Below, piece by piece: positions 17,997 to 27,184 of a DNA stretch of 64,000 nt. The notes under the pieces were generated by a model. That model saw only the letters and a program-made list of their open reading frames with translations, was not told the origin of the DNA and ran no database searches. The DNA is from Chryseobacterium sp. JV274 (GTDB lineage Bacteria; Bacteroidota; Bacteroidia; Flavobacteriales; Weeksellaceae): contig NZ_LR824569.1 in the NCBI RefSeq assembly GCF_903969135.1, positions 1,736,001 through 1,800,000 of the forward strand, read 5' to 3'. The translations under genes were made by a program, and so were the position numbers. The first letter of the stretch is position 1. Each line of letters begins with the position of its first letter.

Positions 17997-18299
17997 CTAA
18001 ATATCTTCATATTGATCACTTATTGCAGAAAGTTTATTCATCAGCTCCCTGTTTCTGCGGTTCAGTGCATCCAGCTTTTTCAGCATATTGTGGATCACTT
18101 CAAGACCGGGAAGATTGACTTCAAGATCATAATACCAGTTAGCAAATTTTTCTAGTTCTGGCAGATCATCATACATCAGATAATGGATATTGTCTTCAAT
18201 ATGTATATTCAACAGCCCATAGTCTACAAGCTCATCAAAAAAAGTGATTTCTATATTATAGATTCTTACGAGTTCTTCCCGTGATATTCTTTCACTCAT
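17997..18299 (-). CDS. cbpM: Chaperone modulator CbpM-like protein
   Basis: 100 residues with a MerR-like N-terminal winged helix (ISREELVRIYNIEITFFDELVDYGLL) and a C-terminal coiled coil (LDALNRRNRELMNKL). CbpM binds the J domain of CbpA and inhibits it. It starts 4 bp downstream of the cbpA-like gene, the usual gene order, so the two are coexpressed. Confidence 0.88.
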   Translation of the reverse strand: MSERISREELVRIYNIEITFFDELVDYGLLNIHIEDNIHYLMYDDLPELEKFANWYYDLEVNLPGLEVIHNMLKKLDALNRRNRELMNKLSAISDQYEDI

Positions 18300-18302
18300 A
18301 GC

Positions 18303-19217
18303 TTAGGAATTTTTTAGTTGTTCAAAAAGTTCTTTCTGCTTCTCGGTAAGGTTCGTTGGCAGTTTCACTTCATAGGTTACAAAAAGATCTCCATGTTCTC
18401 CTTCTTTTTTATAGACAGGAAAACCTTTTCCTTTCAGTCTTACAGTGATTCCCGTTTGGGTTTCCGGTTTTACTTTAAGCTTTACACTTCCTTCCAGGAT
18501 ATTAACGTTCACTTCTCCTCCTAAAACAGCAGTGTACAAATCGATCACGACTTTGGTTTTCAGATCATCCCCGATTCTTTCAAAATTCGGATCGGCCGGG
18601 ATATTGAAAGTGATATACAAATCCCCGTGAGGGCCGCCATTGACACCTGGATTTCCATGTCCTTTCAGTTTGATTTGCTGCCCGTCATATACTCCTGCCG
18701 GAATAGTGATTCTGACTTTCTTCCCATTGATATCAAAGGTTTGCGGATGGGTTTTTGCAGCATCTCTCAGATTCAGATTCAATTCTGCTTTGATATCCTG
18801 CCCTTTGAATTTTCCGGAAGCTCTTCCTCGTGAGTTTTTACCAAACCCACTACCTGCTCCACCGAACATATTCTGGAAGAAATCTGAAAAATCTTCCCCT
18901 TCACCAAAATCAGCACCGGAGAATCCTCCGCCATAATTTTGTTGTTGATATTGTCTTTGCTGCTGCTGTTGGGCCTTTTCGTATTCTTCGCCGTGTTTCC
19001 AGTGTTCTCCGTACTTGTCGTATTTAGATCTGTTTTCCGGATTGCTGAGCACTTCGTTGGCTTCATTCAATTCTTTGAACTGTCTTTCTGCTTCCTTATC
19101 ATCAGGATTCAGATCGGGATGAAGTTTCCTGGCCAGTTTTCGATAGGCCTTTTTAATATCATCCTGTGTTGCGCTTTTATCTACGCCTAAAATTTTATAG
19201 TAATCTATATAAGCCAT
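18303..19217 (-). CDS. cbpA: DnaJ-family cochaperone CbpA
   Basis: 304 residues. J domain at 1-70 with HPD at 33-35, then a Gln/Gly-rich linker (runs of Q near 83-95) followed by a GF segment, then the two beta-sandwich DnaJ C-terminal domains (about 140-300). There is no CxxCxGxG zinc finger, which separates CbpA from DnaJ. It acts with DnaK in the cytoplasm. The adjacent CbpM gene confirms the assignment. A TAAATTTG element lies 17 bp upstream of the ATG. Confidence 0.93.
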   Translation of the reverse strand: MAYIDYYKILGVDKSATQDDIKKAYRKLARKLHPDLNPDDKEAERQFKELNEANEVLSNPENRSKYDKYGEHWKHGEEYEKAQQQQQRQYQQQNYGGGFSGADFGEGEDFSDFFQNMFGGAGSGFGKNSRGRASGKFKGQDIKAELNLNLRDAAKTHPQTFDINGKKVRITIPAGVYDGQQIKLKGHGNPGVNGGPHGDLYITFNIPADPNFERIGDDLKTKVVIDLYTAVLGGEVNVNILEGSVKLKVKPETQTGITVRLKGKGFPVYKKEGEHGDLFVTYEVKLPTNLTEKQKELFEQLKNS

Positions 19218-19233
19218 AGAAATGAGGTTTACC

Positions 19234-19241
19234 CAAATTTA
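19234..19241 (-). promoter_or_regulatory. -7 promoter element of cbpA-cbpM
   Basis: Minus strand TAAATTTG matches TAnnTTTG, 17 bp from the cbpA ATG. No TTG at the expected -33 distance. Confidence 0.4.
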
Positions 19242-19288
19242 TGAAATTTAGGTCTGAAAATTGTATAACAAAATGTTAAAAATAAACC

Positions 19289-19296
19289 TATCTTTG
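19289..19296 (+). promoter_or_regulatory. -7 promoter element of the SDF symporter
   Basis: TATCTTTG, 14 bp before the ATG at 19311. A TTG at 19261 is 25 bp upstream, slightly longer than the usual spacing. Confidence 0.5.
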
Positions 19297-19310
19297 ATAA
19301 AAAGCACTAC

Positions 19311-20510
19311 ATGAAAGAGGTACTGAAAAACTACTCCGGAATCATATTTTTACTTTTGGGAATCACTATTGGAAGCATCATTGGAATTGTTGCTCCCGGT
19401 TTTGTGGACTATATAAAACCTTTGGGAGATATTTTTCTTAATCTTCTTTTTGTGAGTGTAGTTCCTTTGGTATTTTTTGCCGTATCCAATTCTATTGCTT
19501 CTTTGGAACAGCAATCCAAATTTGGAAAAATCATCCTTGTGATGTCCCTTACCTTTTTATTCTTTATTCTCACAGCAGCTGTTTTTACCATCTGTGCAGT
19601 ATATCTTTTCCCGGTTTCGGGAGTCTCAGGGAGTTCTGAGATCATTTCTGAAGCGGCGAGTGATGATACGTGGGGCAACAGGATTGTAAGCTTCTTTACG
19701 GTAGGTGAATTCACTGAGCTTTTCTCGAGAAGGAATATGCTGGCTCTTCTGGTATTTGCATTTCTGACAGGGTTTGCGGCCAGAAAAACAGGTGAAAAAG
19801 GGCAGCCTTTCAGGGTTTTTATTGCTTCAGGATATGAAGTGATGAAAGAACTTCTTTTACTGGTCATGAAACTGGCTCCCATTGGTTTGGGTGCTTACTT
19901 TGCCTATCAGGTAGCAACTTTAGGACCTCAGCTTTTTGGATTTTATGCTAAACCTTTAGGATTGTATTATGTTGCAGGAATCATTTACTTTCTGGTCTTC
20001 TTTTCTATCTATGCTTTTATGGCGAACGGGCAAAAAGGAGTTAAAAGTTTCTGGACCAACGCTATCTACCCAACTCTTACTGCAATAAGTACCTGCAGCA
20101 GCTTTGCAACCATGCCTGCTAATTTACAGGCAGCATCAAAAATAGGAATTCCCAACTCTATTGCCAATCTGGTCATTCCTATTGGGACTACTCTGCATAA
20201 AAACGGATCTTCCATGTCTTCAATCATCAAGATCTATGTAGCATTTTTAATCATTGGAAAAGATTTCTTTGATCCTGCCAACCTGCTTTTGGCATTGGGA
20301 ATTACTGTATTTGTGAGCATTGTGGCTGGTGGTATTCCTAATGGTGGGTATATTGGTGAAATGCTGATGATTTCTGTTTATAAATTACCTCAGGAAGCAA
20401 TCCCTGCTGTAATGATTATCGGAACTTTGGTAGATCCTTTAGCCACCGTATTGAATGCTGTAGGAGATATAGTTGCCGCCATGTTTGTCAACCGGTTTGT
20501 AAAGGTCTGA
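19311..20510 (+). CDS. Dicarboxylate/amino acid:cation symporter (SDF/DAACS family)
   Basis: 399-residue inner membrane transporter of the GltPh/DctA family. Eight membrane helices and two re-entrant hairpins are implied by the hydrophobic pattern. Family signatures are present: the serine-rich first hairpin TAISTCSSFATMPAN, the unwound helix region IPIGTTLHKNGSS and the second hairpin with GTLVDPLATVLNAVGD. The usual NMDG motif reads HKNG here, so the substrate may differ from glutamate or C4-dicarboxylates. Own promoter; divergent from cbpA. Confidence 0.92.
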   Translation: MKEVLKNYSGIIFLLLGITIGSIIGIVAPGFVDYIKPLGDIFLNLLFVSVVPLVFFAVSNSIASLEQQSKFGKIILVMSLTFLFFILTAAVFTICAVYLFPVSGVSGSSEIISEAASDDTWGNRIVSFFTVGEFTELFSRRNMLALLVFAFLTGFAARKTGEKGQPFRVFIASGYEVMKELLLLVMKLAPIGLGAYFAYQVATLGPQLFGFYAKPLGLYYVAGIIYFLVFFSIYAFMANGQKGVKSFWTNAIYPTLTAISTCSSFATMPANLQAASKIGIPNSIANLVIPIGTTLHKNGSSMSSIIKIYVAFLIIGKDFFDPANLLLALGITVFVSIVAGGIPNGGYIGEMLMISVYKLPQEAIPAVMIIGTLVDPLATVLNAVGDIVAAMFVNRFVKV

Positions 20511-20537
20511 TGGTCATTTAACTATTTTCTTTAAAAG

Positions 20538-21050
20538 ATGAACTCATTTTTCAAAAGCATTGGCTTATATAACACCATTACTATTGATCTCAATATCAAC
20601 AGTGCAGAGCTTATACAAAGACTATGGAAGGTAACTTACAAAACCAATACTACTTTCATATCCCTGGAAAAAGATTCTTCAATTCCTACCCGGTTTGAAT
20701 ATCGGGGAATGATTGCTGCAAACACTTTCACCATCAAAAGAAGAGCGAGGCTATTTGATATGAACAGAAATAATCCTGTCTTTCATGGAACTATTTCTGA
20801 TAAAAATGGGCAATCTTCTGTCTCTGTAGAATTTTTCCCATCAGGATTTCAGATTTTTAATTGGATGATGATTCTGTGTTTTTGCTTCGTGGCAGCTTTT
20901 GTCAATATACAAGGTGATCAAAAAGATCTTATGTTCGCAGGAGTAGCTTTGGTAATTGCTGTTGCTCAATATTTTATTTTAAAAAGAGGAATTTCAAGAG
21001 GCAAATATGAATTTGAAAGAGAGCTTATTTATATTGCACAAAAGCCTTAA
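20538..21050 (+). CDS. Hypothetical two-helix membrane protein
   Basis: 170 residues. The N-terminal 110 residues are soluble and beta-rich; two hydrophobic helices follow at about 112-128 and 132-150, then a short charged tail. I do not recognise the family. It begins 27 bp after the symporter stop and is probably cotranscribed with it. It ends 21 bp from the convergent DUF779 gene. Confidence 0.65.
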   Translation: MNSFFKSIGLYNTITIDLNINSAELIQRLWKVTYKTNTTFISLEKDSSIPTRFEYRGMIAANTFTIKRRARLFDMNRNNPVFHGTISDKNGQSSVSVEFFPSGFQIFNWMMILCFCFVAAFVNIQGDQKDLMFAGVALVIAVAQYFILKRGISRGKYEFERELIYIAQKP

Positions 21051-21071
21051 GCCTATCTTAAATCCAATATT

Positions 21072-21455
21072 CTATTCACTGCGTTTTACAGATTCAAGGT
21101 TTTCATATTCTTCGGGAGTGAAAAGTCTGTAGTGAACTTTAAAGGTTTTTCCCAAAGGAGTTTCCAGAGAGAAACCGCCAGGTCCGAAACCGTCTGTAAC
21201 ATCTAATGTAAAATGTGAATATTTCCAGTATTCAAAAAGATCACGGTCTATCCAGAACTCATATCCATTGATGGTTCCGATCATTGCATCATTCATTCTG
21301 GGAAAAAATCCTCCTTTTTCAAAACATTGTGGCTGTGTGCCTTCGCAACATCCTCCTGCCTGATAAAACATAAGGGGGCCATATTGGTCTTCAAGTTTCC
21401 GGATCACTTCAAGAGCCTGCTCTGTTGCGGAGAGTCTGGATATTTTTGCTTCCAT
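21072..21455 (-). CDS. DUF779 protein, aldehyde dehydrogenase-associated
   Basis: 127 residues matching the DUF779 family, which is repeatedly found next to acetaldehyde-type aldehyde dehydrogenases. Seen here are the cysteine motif AGGCCEGTQPQCF (vicinal Cys pair plus a third Cys) and the FTLDVTDGFGPGGFSLE block. Function is unknown; metal or redox cofactor handling for the dehydrogenase is a guess. It is the last gene of the leftward aldehyde/alcohol dehydrogenase cluster, with a hairpin terminator between it and adhP. Confidence 0.88.
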   Translation of the reverse strand: MEAKISRLSATEQALEVIRKLEDQYGPLMFYQAGGCCEGTQPQCFEKGGFFPRMNDAMIGTINGYEFWIDRDLFEYWKYSHFTLDVTDGFGPGGFSLETPLGKTFKVHYRLFTPEEYENLESVKRSE

Positions 21456-21490
21456 TGTTTTTATTTTAGCTTATTGCAAACTTTATCGTT

Positions 21491-21525
21491 ATAAAAGATC
21501 CCGGCAAGTAATTCTAACCGGGATC
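21491..21525 (-). terminator. Terminator after adhP
   Basis: Perfect 8-bp arms GATCCCGG and CCGGGATC with a 13-nt loop, followed leftward by TTTTAT. It separates adhP from the DUF779 gene, which may be reached by read-through. Confidence 0.75.
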
Positions 21526-21541
21526 AGCAACACATCATCAA

Positions 21542-22576
21542 TTAATTTGAACCGGCAATATCCAAAACGATTCTGCCGTCAATCTGTCCTTTTTTCATTT
21601 TATCGAATACCTCATTGATATCTTCTAATTTTGCGGAAGTAACTGTGGCTTTTACCAATCCTTCATTGGCAAAATCCAACGCTTCCTGCATGTCTTTTCG
21701 GGTTCCTACGATAGAACCTCTCACCGTGATCCTTTTTAAAACCGTTTCAAAAATCGGAAGTTCAAAAGAGCCGGGAGGAAGTCCATTCAGAGCAATAGTA
21801 CCTTTTCTTCTTAAAACGTCTATTCCCTGTTTGAAAGCAATAGGTGAAACAGCCGTAATCAATGCACCATGCATCCCACCGACTTCTTTATGTAAATATT
21901 TTCCGGGATCGGTATCTTTTGCATTGACAACAAGGTCTGCTCCTAATTTTTTTGCTAATTCAAGCTTATCATCTGCTACATCAATAGCAGCGACATGCAT
22001 TCCCATTGCTTTGGCATACTGAACTGCTACGTGTCCCAACCCACCGATGCCTGAAATGGCTACCCATTCTCCAGGTTTCGTTTCCGTTTCCTTCAATCCT
22101 TTATAAACAGTTACTCCGGCACATAAAATAGGAGCAATTTCCAAAAAGTTGACATCAGACTTCAAATGACCTACGTATCTTGAGTCTGCGATAACGTATT
22201 CTGCAAAACCGCCGTCTACACTGTAACCTCCATTTTTCTGTGCTTCACAAAGGGTTTCCCATCCTGTGATACAGTAATCACAACATCCACATGCACTGTA
22301 CAGCCAGGGAACTCCTACTGCATCTCCTTCTTTTACGAAAGCTTCAGGTCCGCAGGCTACCACAATACCTACTCCTTCATGTCCTGGAATAAGAGGCATC
22401 TTGGGTTTTGCCGGCCAATCGCCATCTACAGCATGTAGGTCTGTATGACAAACCCCGCAGGCGATTACTTTAACAAGGACTTCATATCTTCCGGGTTCTC
22501 TTACGGGTACCTCTTCTATTTTTAGAGGCTGGCCGTAGCCCTGAACTACTGCCGCTTTCATTGTTTTTGGAATCAT
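21542..22576 (-). CDS. adhP: Zinc-dependent alcohol dehydrogenase AdhP-like
   Basis: 344-residue medium-chain dehydrogenase. Catalytic zinc ligands Cys43 and His66-Glu67 (GHEGVG); structural zinc cysteines 96, 99, 102 and 110 in [17 protein letters not shown]; Rossmann loop GIGGLGHVA. The GWETLC signature and length match the AdhP ethanol-active group that oxidises primary alcohols with NAD. Downstream of an aldehyde dehydrogenase gene, the two would carry alcohol to carboxylate. A structured repeat lies in the gap between them. Confidence 0.93.
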   Translation of the reverse strand: MIPKTMKAAVVQGYGQPLKIEEVPVREPGRYEVLVKVIACGVCHTDLHAVDGDWPAKPKMPLIPGHEGVGIVVACGPEAFVKEGDAVGVPWLYSACGCCDYCITGWETLCEAQKNGGYSVDGGFAEYVIADSRYVGHLKSDVNFLEIAPILCAGVTVYKGLKETETKPGEWVAISGIGGLGHVAVQYAKAMGMHVAAIDVADDKLELAKKLGADLVVNAKDTDPGKYLHKEVGGMHGALITAVSPIAFKQGIDVLRRKGTIALNGLPPGSFELPIFETVLKRITVRGSIVGTRKDMQEALDFANEGLVKATVTSAKLEDINEVFDKMKKGQIDGRIVLDIAGSN

Positions 22577-22647
22577 ATTTTATTTTTTGGATAGAGTTAT
22601 CTGGGATTATTAGTTTTTATCTCCACATCTGAAAAGGTAATTTCTCT

Positions 22648-22776
22648 GCGTGAGGGATAGTAAGGGCGGCGAGGAACGAGCCGGTGCGAAATGCAATGAA
22701 GCACCGAAACGAAGTGCAGCCCTGCATAGCCCGACCGTTGCCCTGGATAAAGCCAAGGCAATCGGGCACGTCCTAA
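22648..22776. repeat. Structured G+C-rich intergenic element
   Basis: About 130 bp, clearly richer in G+C than its surroundings. It contains several hairpins: CGGTGC/GCACCG at 22682-22706, CGGC/GCCG at its left, and a long imperfect hairpin from CCCGA (22730) to TCGGG (22766) with inner TTGCC/GGCAA and TGG/CCA pairs. It begins GCGTGAGGGATAG and ends GGGCACGTCC. I recall similar elements as dispersed repeats in Flavobacteriia, but only one copy is in this window. Confidence 0.7.
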
Positions 22777-22782
22777 ATAATA

Positions 22783-24312
22783 TTAAAAGAAACCTAACTT
22801 ATTCTTGTTATAAGAAATCAGCATGTTTTTGGTTTGGCGGTAATGATCAAGCATCATTTTATGATTTTCTCTTCCGATTCCGGATTGTTTGTAACCTCCG
22901 AAAGGCGCTCCTGCAGGGTAAGAGTGATATTGGTTTACCCATACTCTTCCCGCTTCTATCTGACGGGGAATATTGTACAGTTGGTGTGCATCTCTTGTCC
23001 ACACTCCTGCGCCAAGCCCATAGATGGTATCATTGGCAATCTTCACTGCGTCTTCTTCATCCTTGAAAGTGGTAAATGCCAGCACCGGACCGAAAATTTC
23101 TTCCTGGAAGATTCTCATTCGGTTGTTTCCTTTGAAAATCGTCGGCTGAATGTAGTATCCGTCTTCCAGATCTTCTCCAAGATGATTAACTTCTCCTCCT
23201 ACCAGAACTTCAGCTCCTTCTTCTATTCCCAACTGGATATAGGAAAGGATTTTATCTTTCTGAATCTTTGAAGCCTGCGCTCCCATCATCACGGTTTTGT
23301 CCAGTGGATTTCCTACTTTGATCGCTTTTACTCTTTCGACTACCTTCTCAATAAATGCATCTGCGATATCTTCCTGAACGAGTAATCTTGAGGGACATGT
23401 ACAAATTTCTCCCTGATTGAGGGCAAAAAGAACGGCTCCTTCTATCGCTTTATCTAAAAACTCATCATCGGCATCCATTACAGAATTGAAGAAAACATTC
23501 GGGGATTTCCCACCCAATTCCAATGTCACAGGAATGATATTTTCTGTTGCATACTGCATCACCAGACGTCCTGTAGCGGTAGATCCTGTAAATGCGGCTT
23601 TTGCTACTTTCGGATTGGTAACCAAAGCTCTTCCAAGCTCTGCTCCAAATCCGTTAACAATATTGATAACGCCAGCTGGTAACAGATCTCCAATAAGCTC
23701 CATCAAAACCATGATGGAAACAGGAGTACTTTCTGCGGGTTTCAAAACCACACAGTTTCCTGCTGCCAATGCCGGAGCCAGTTTCCAGACAGCCATGAGT
23801 ATCGGGAAATTCCATGGGATGATTTGTGCGATTACTCCAAGAGGTTCATGAACGATCAGCGATACGGTATCTTTATCCAGTTCGTTATGAGACCCTTCAT
23901 CTGCCCGGATTACGGAAGCAAAATACCTGAAATGGTCAATTGCCAAAGGTAAATCTGCAGCCAGCGTTTCTCTCACCGCTTTTCCGTTATCTATCGTTTC
24001 TACGGTAGCAAGATATTCCAGATTCTGCTCTATTCTGTCGGCAATTTTATTCAGGATGATACTTCTTTCCGTAGAGGAAGTATTTTTCCAGGTTCGGAAT
24101 GCTTTTTCTGCGGCATCTACAGCCAGTTCCAAATCTTCTTTGGAAGAATGGGCAACCTGAGTAAAGTTCTTCCCATCTACGGGCGAGACAACGTCAAAAT
24201 ACTTCCCTTTAACGGGTGGCGTGAATTTCCCGTCGATATAGTTATCATATCTGCTTTTGAACTCCGGACGCTGTAAAAGCGTAGTTGATCTTGGTTCTGT
24301 AATAGTGCTCAT
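22783..24312 (-). CDS. NAD-dependent aldehyde dehydrogenase
   Basis: 509 residues from the ATG at 24312 (an upstream in-frame start adds an implausible Asn/Lys tail). The catalytic machinery is visible: LELGGKSP general-base Glu, and nucleophile Cys in the [14 protein letters not shown] segment; cofactor loop [10 protein letters not shown]-terminal [19 protein letters not shown] as in acetaldehyde dehydrogenases of the ExaC/AldB group. Cytoplasmic oxidation of acetaldehyde or similar aldehydes to acids. It leads the cluster with adhP and DUF779, and is divergent from an AraC-type regulator. Confidence 0.93.
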   Translation of the reverse strand: MSTITEPRSTTLLQRPEFKSRYDNYIDGKFTPPVKGKYFDVVSPVDGKNFTQVAHSSKEDLELAVDAAEKAFRTWKNTSSTERSIILNKIADRIEQNLEYLATVETIDNGKAVRETLAADLPLAIDHFRYFASVIRADEGSHNELDKDTVSLIVHEPLGVIAQIIPWNFPILMAVWKLAPALAAGNCVVLKPAESTPVSIMVLMELIGDLLPAGVINIVNGFGAELGRALVTNPKVAKAAFTGSTATGRLVMQYATENIIPVTLELGGKSPNVFFNSVMDADDEFLDKAIEGAVLFALNQGEICTCPSRLLVQEDIADAFIEKVVERVKAIKVGNPLDKTVMMGAQASKIQKDKILSYIQLGIEEGAEVLVGGEVNHLGEDLEDGYYIQPTIFKGNNRMRIFQEEIFGPVLAFTTFKDEEDAVKIANDTIYGLGAGVWTRDAHQLYNIPRQIEAGRVWVNQYHSYPAGAPFGGYKQSGIGRENHKMMLDHYRQTKNMLISYNKNKLGFF

Positions 24313-24446
24313 ATTAGTATTGTTTTTATTTTTCGATAAAGCCAAATTACACTGAGATGTCCAAAAGAGTATAGCACAATCCTATAAAAAAAGTGTAAAA
24401 TAGTGCAAAGTGTTCAATTTTAGTATTTTATTAACAGCAACGTACT

Positions 24447-24467
24447 CTCAAATTTTCTATATTTGAG
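24447..24467 (+). promoter_or_regulatory. AraC gene -7 element inside an inverted repeat
   Basis: TATATTTG at 24458-24465 matches the -7 consensus 29 bp upstream of the AraC gene start. It overlaps a perfect dyad CTCAAAT-N7-ATTTGAG (24447-24467), so a protein bound here would block the promoter; autoregulation is possible. Confidence 0.5.
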
Positions 24468-24494
24468 TTACCTCTTTTTCAAAAAAAATTAGAA

Positions 24495-25418
24495 ATGAAT
24501 AACAATAGTAATATTTTATTAAATACTCCTGAATTACGTAAGGAAAGCCAACTATTGAGTCTTGTTGAACACCAGACGAAATTCAATCTAAACAACTGTG
24601 AATTCAGTATTTATGAGACTCATAAGGCTGCTTTTGATGTAAAACTTCATTTTGAAAACATTGCATTTACAGCCATGCTGAGAGGTAAGAAACATATGAA
24701 GCTGGATAATAAGACCAATTATTTTGATTATTATCCGGGAGAAAGTATTCTGGTAGCGCCGGGGGAAACGATGGTTATTGATTTTCCTGAAGCGGATGAA
24801 ACCCCTACCCAATGTATTTCTTTAAGTCTTAACCCTGATTTTATAGAAGATTCTCTTAATTATCTCAATTATCATCTTCCAAAAGTGGATGAAACTTCGC
24901 AATGGAACATTCAGCTGGAGGAATATTTTCTGTTTAATAATAAAGCTCTGGCTTCCGCGACCAATAATATTATGAGAATTGCCATGGATGATAATTCTCA
25001 AAAGGATATTATGGCTGATTTTGCATTGAAAGAGCTTCTGATAAGACTGATGCAGACCCAGGCAAGAAGCATGGTAGAAAAAAATATTGTTAAAAATAAA
25101 TCCAGAATAGGTTTTGTAGTAGATTACATTAAAAGAAACCTGCATCAGAAATTGTCTATTGATAGTATCGCAAAGCTGGCTTATGTAAGCAAGTCGAATT
25201 TCTTTAAAATGTTCAAAGACGAGCTGGGAACTTCACCGAATGATTTTATTCTGCAGGAAAGGATCACCCGTGCGAAAGAATTATTAGCCAGCCAGACCAG
25301 CATTAAGGAAACGGCTTTTCAAACCGGGTTTTCAGATACAAACTATTTCACCAGAGTATTTAAACAATTGGAAGGGGTAACTCCAAAAAGTTATCAGGAC
25401 AGAATGGTTCTGAGATAA
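24495..25418 (+). CDS. AraC-family transcriptional regulator
   Basis: 307 residues. The N-terminal 190 residues form a cupin-like sensing domain similar to the AraC_N type. Two helix-turn-helix motifs follow at about 222-300: LSIDSIAKLAYVSKSNFFKMF and SIKETAFQTGFSDTNYFTRVF, with the closing GVTPKSYQDR. It is divergent from the aldehyde dehydrogenase/adhP cluster and is its probable activator, as AraC-type regulators often sit beside such genes. Inducer is unknown. Confidence 0.92.
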   Translation: MNNNSNILLNTPELRKESQLLSLVEHQTKFNLNNCEFSIYETHKAAFDVKLHFENIAFTAMLRGKKHMKLDNKTNYFDYYPGESILVAPGETMVIDFPEADETPTQCISLSLNPDFIEDSLNYLNYHLPKVDETSQWNIQLEEYFLFNNKALASATNNIMRIAMDDNSQKDIMADFALKELLIRLMQTQARSMVEKNIVKNKSRIGFVVDYIKRNLHQKLSIDSIAKLAYVSKSNFFKMFKDELGTSPNDFILQERITRAKELLASQTSIKETAFQTGFSDTNYFTRVFKQLEGVTPKSYQDRMVLR

Positions 25419-25436
25419 TCTATCTATAAATTTATA

Positions 25437-25467
25437 TAAAAAAAGAGCCCCATTTCTGGGACTCTTC
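25437..25467. terminator. Terminator between convergent genes
   Basis: AGAG-CCCA / TGGG-CTCT hairpin with a long A-run on the left, giving a strong T-run for leftward transcription from the SusD gene; weaker for the AraC transcript. Confidence 0.75.
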
Positions 25468-25492
25468 TTAAAAAATATATTAAAATTAAATC

Positions 25493-27172
25493 TTAATACT
25501 TGTCATTCTGCTTAACGTTCGGGTTTGCAGAGATCTCTCTGATTGGAATAGGTAATGTATATCTGTAATCACCATTTGGAAGATTTTTCACATCGATAAT
25601 ATCATCCGTAAGGTTTCTGTCCATACTTACATTAGCTGCTACAGCAAGTCTCTTAAGGTCGATGAAACGGTGTCCTTCAAGTGCTAATTCAATTCTACGT
25701 TCTTTCAAGATATCAGCATAAGCTAATTGAGTGCTTGAATAAGTAGGAGTTGTAGCTGTTCCCTCGAAGTTTCTTGCTACTCTCACTTGTTGAATTCTAT
25801 CGTGAGCTGCTGTAAGGTTTCCTGCAGCTACTTCAGCTTCCGCTATAATGAAATACATTTCAGACAATCTGAAAACTTTTACATCATTTCTTGTAGCAGT
25901 ACTTGTTTTACCAGGATACTTGTCAATAACCAATCCGTCAGTTCTTGTATTTCCTGCTGTTGCAGAAGCATAATCTGGATTTGGTTTTGATGAAGGATCT
26001 ACGTAAGCATATTTTCTGATATCTCCGGGAGTATTTTTAAATATGTTGTATAAGTTTCTTCCCCAGAACCACATTGGTGCTCCACTAATGTTAGACTGGT
26101 TTGTATTCCATTTTCCACCAATAGCAGCGCCTGCACCTAAAGGAAGTCTGTTAAGAGAGAAAATAGATTCTCCATTCTCAGTATCGGCCCACATTCTTCT
26201 ATATGGGTTGAAAGAACCTCCTGCAATACCATTTCCACTTTTCTCATCAGTCCCACCATAGAATGCAATATTCCACTTGTCGGTAGGTGTATCACTGAAA
26301 GGTCCGGATTGGAATACAGAACCATCAGCTTCAGTTACAGGAACTGCAGCATTGGAACCTGTGATTGGTGTTGCAACTGTAAGAGAAAGACCTGAACCGT
26401 TGATTACTAATTCTGCATTTTGCTTAGCTAGAGCCATTTCACCTCTGTAAAGGTTGAAACGAGCAGCAACAGCGTTTACAAAATTCTTATCTACTTTATA
26501 TCTTCTCGGTGTTGTAGAGTTTCCTAAGATTCCTCTCGCGTAATCTAAATCAGCATTAATGAAATCATATACATCCTGATTTTTAGCTCTTGGCAATTGC
26601 GCTTCTGTAGAAGGAACATCCTTCAGAAGAATAACTCCTAGTGCGTTAGGATCCTTCATATCGCTAGAGAAATAAGCCTCCAGCTGTACATAACAATATG
26701 CTCTGATTGCTCTTGCCTGTGCAAGAATCGCATTGTATGTATTCTTTTCTTCAGCAGATGTAGGTGTAATTCTCTTTGCTCCTTCAAGAAGTCTGTTAAC
26801 TCTGTTGATTACTTTATAGTTATTCATCCAGATTCCATCACTCGCAACAGTACCTACTGTACCTCCTGTAACAACAGCACTAGACGGATCAAGAAAATGT
26901 CTGTGCAGAGTATATTCCTGTCCTCCACTACCAGATCCTGGTTTTACTTCGTCAGTAAATACCGCTGTAAAGTAGATCTCATCAATTGGGTCTAACTGAG
27001 CGTAAACAGATCCGTTTAAAACTTCATTAAGGTTAGCAACACTTGTATACAGATCTTGTTCCTGTAATTCTCCAGCCTGCTTTATATCTAGTGCATCCTG
27101 GCAGCTGTTCAGCGTAAATGCTGCAGATGATAGGGTTGCTACAACTAATATTGTATTGATAATTCTTTTCAT
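25493..27172 (-). CDS. SusD/RagB-family lipoprotein (second pair)
   Basis: 559 residues. Lipoprotein signal with lipobox TLNSC (Cys24). The SusD fold is marked by the N-terminal DALDIKQAG, TPR-like helices (AQARAIRAYCYVQLEAYF) and the C-terminal ILKERRIELALEGHRFIDLKRL segment. It lies 12 bp downstream of its SusC partner. No glycosidase, sulfatase or protease is adjacent, so the substrate cannot be inferred. Codon use and composition resemble neighbouring genes. Confidence 0.95.
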   Translation of the reverse strand: MKRIINTILVVATLSSAAFTLNSCQDALDIKQAGELQEQDLYTSVANLNEVLNGSVYAQLDPIDEIYFTAVFTDEVKPGSGSGGQEYTLHRHFLDPSSAVVTGGTVGTVASDGIWMNNYKVINRVNRLLEGAKRITPTSAEEKNTYNAILAQARAIRAYCYVQLEAYFSSDMKDPNALGVILLKDVPSTEAQLPRAKNQDVYDFINADLDYARGILGNSTTPRRYKVDKNFVNAVAARFNLYRGEMALAKQNAELVINGSGLSLTVATPITGSNAAVPVTEADGSVFQSGPFSDTPTDKWNIAFYGGTDEKSGNGIAGGSFNPYRRMWADTENGESIFSLNRLPLGAGAAIGGKWNTNQSNISGAPMWFWGRNLYNIFKNTPGDIRKYAYVDPSSKPNPDYASATAGNTRTDGLVIDKYPGKTSTATRNDVKVFRLSEMYFIIAEAEVAAGNLTAAHDRIQQVRVARNFEGTATTPTYSSTQLAYADILKERRIELALEGHRFIDLKRLAVAANVSMDRNLTDDIIDVKNLPNGDYRYTLPIPIREISANPNVKQNDKY

Positions 27173-27184
27173 AATTCTTCTCTA

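Noticed and set aside
18640..18936. Rightward proline-rich open frames in the cbpA region
   Set aside because: Antisense to the CbpA glycine-rich linker and C-terminal domains; no start signals or homology.
22648..22776. Possible tRNA or riboswitch
   Set aside because: No cloverleaf, anticodon arm or CCA, and it lies after a gene, within the gap to the next; it does not match a riboswitch core that I know.
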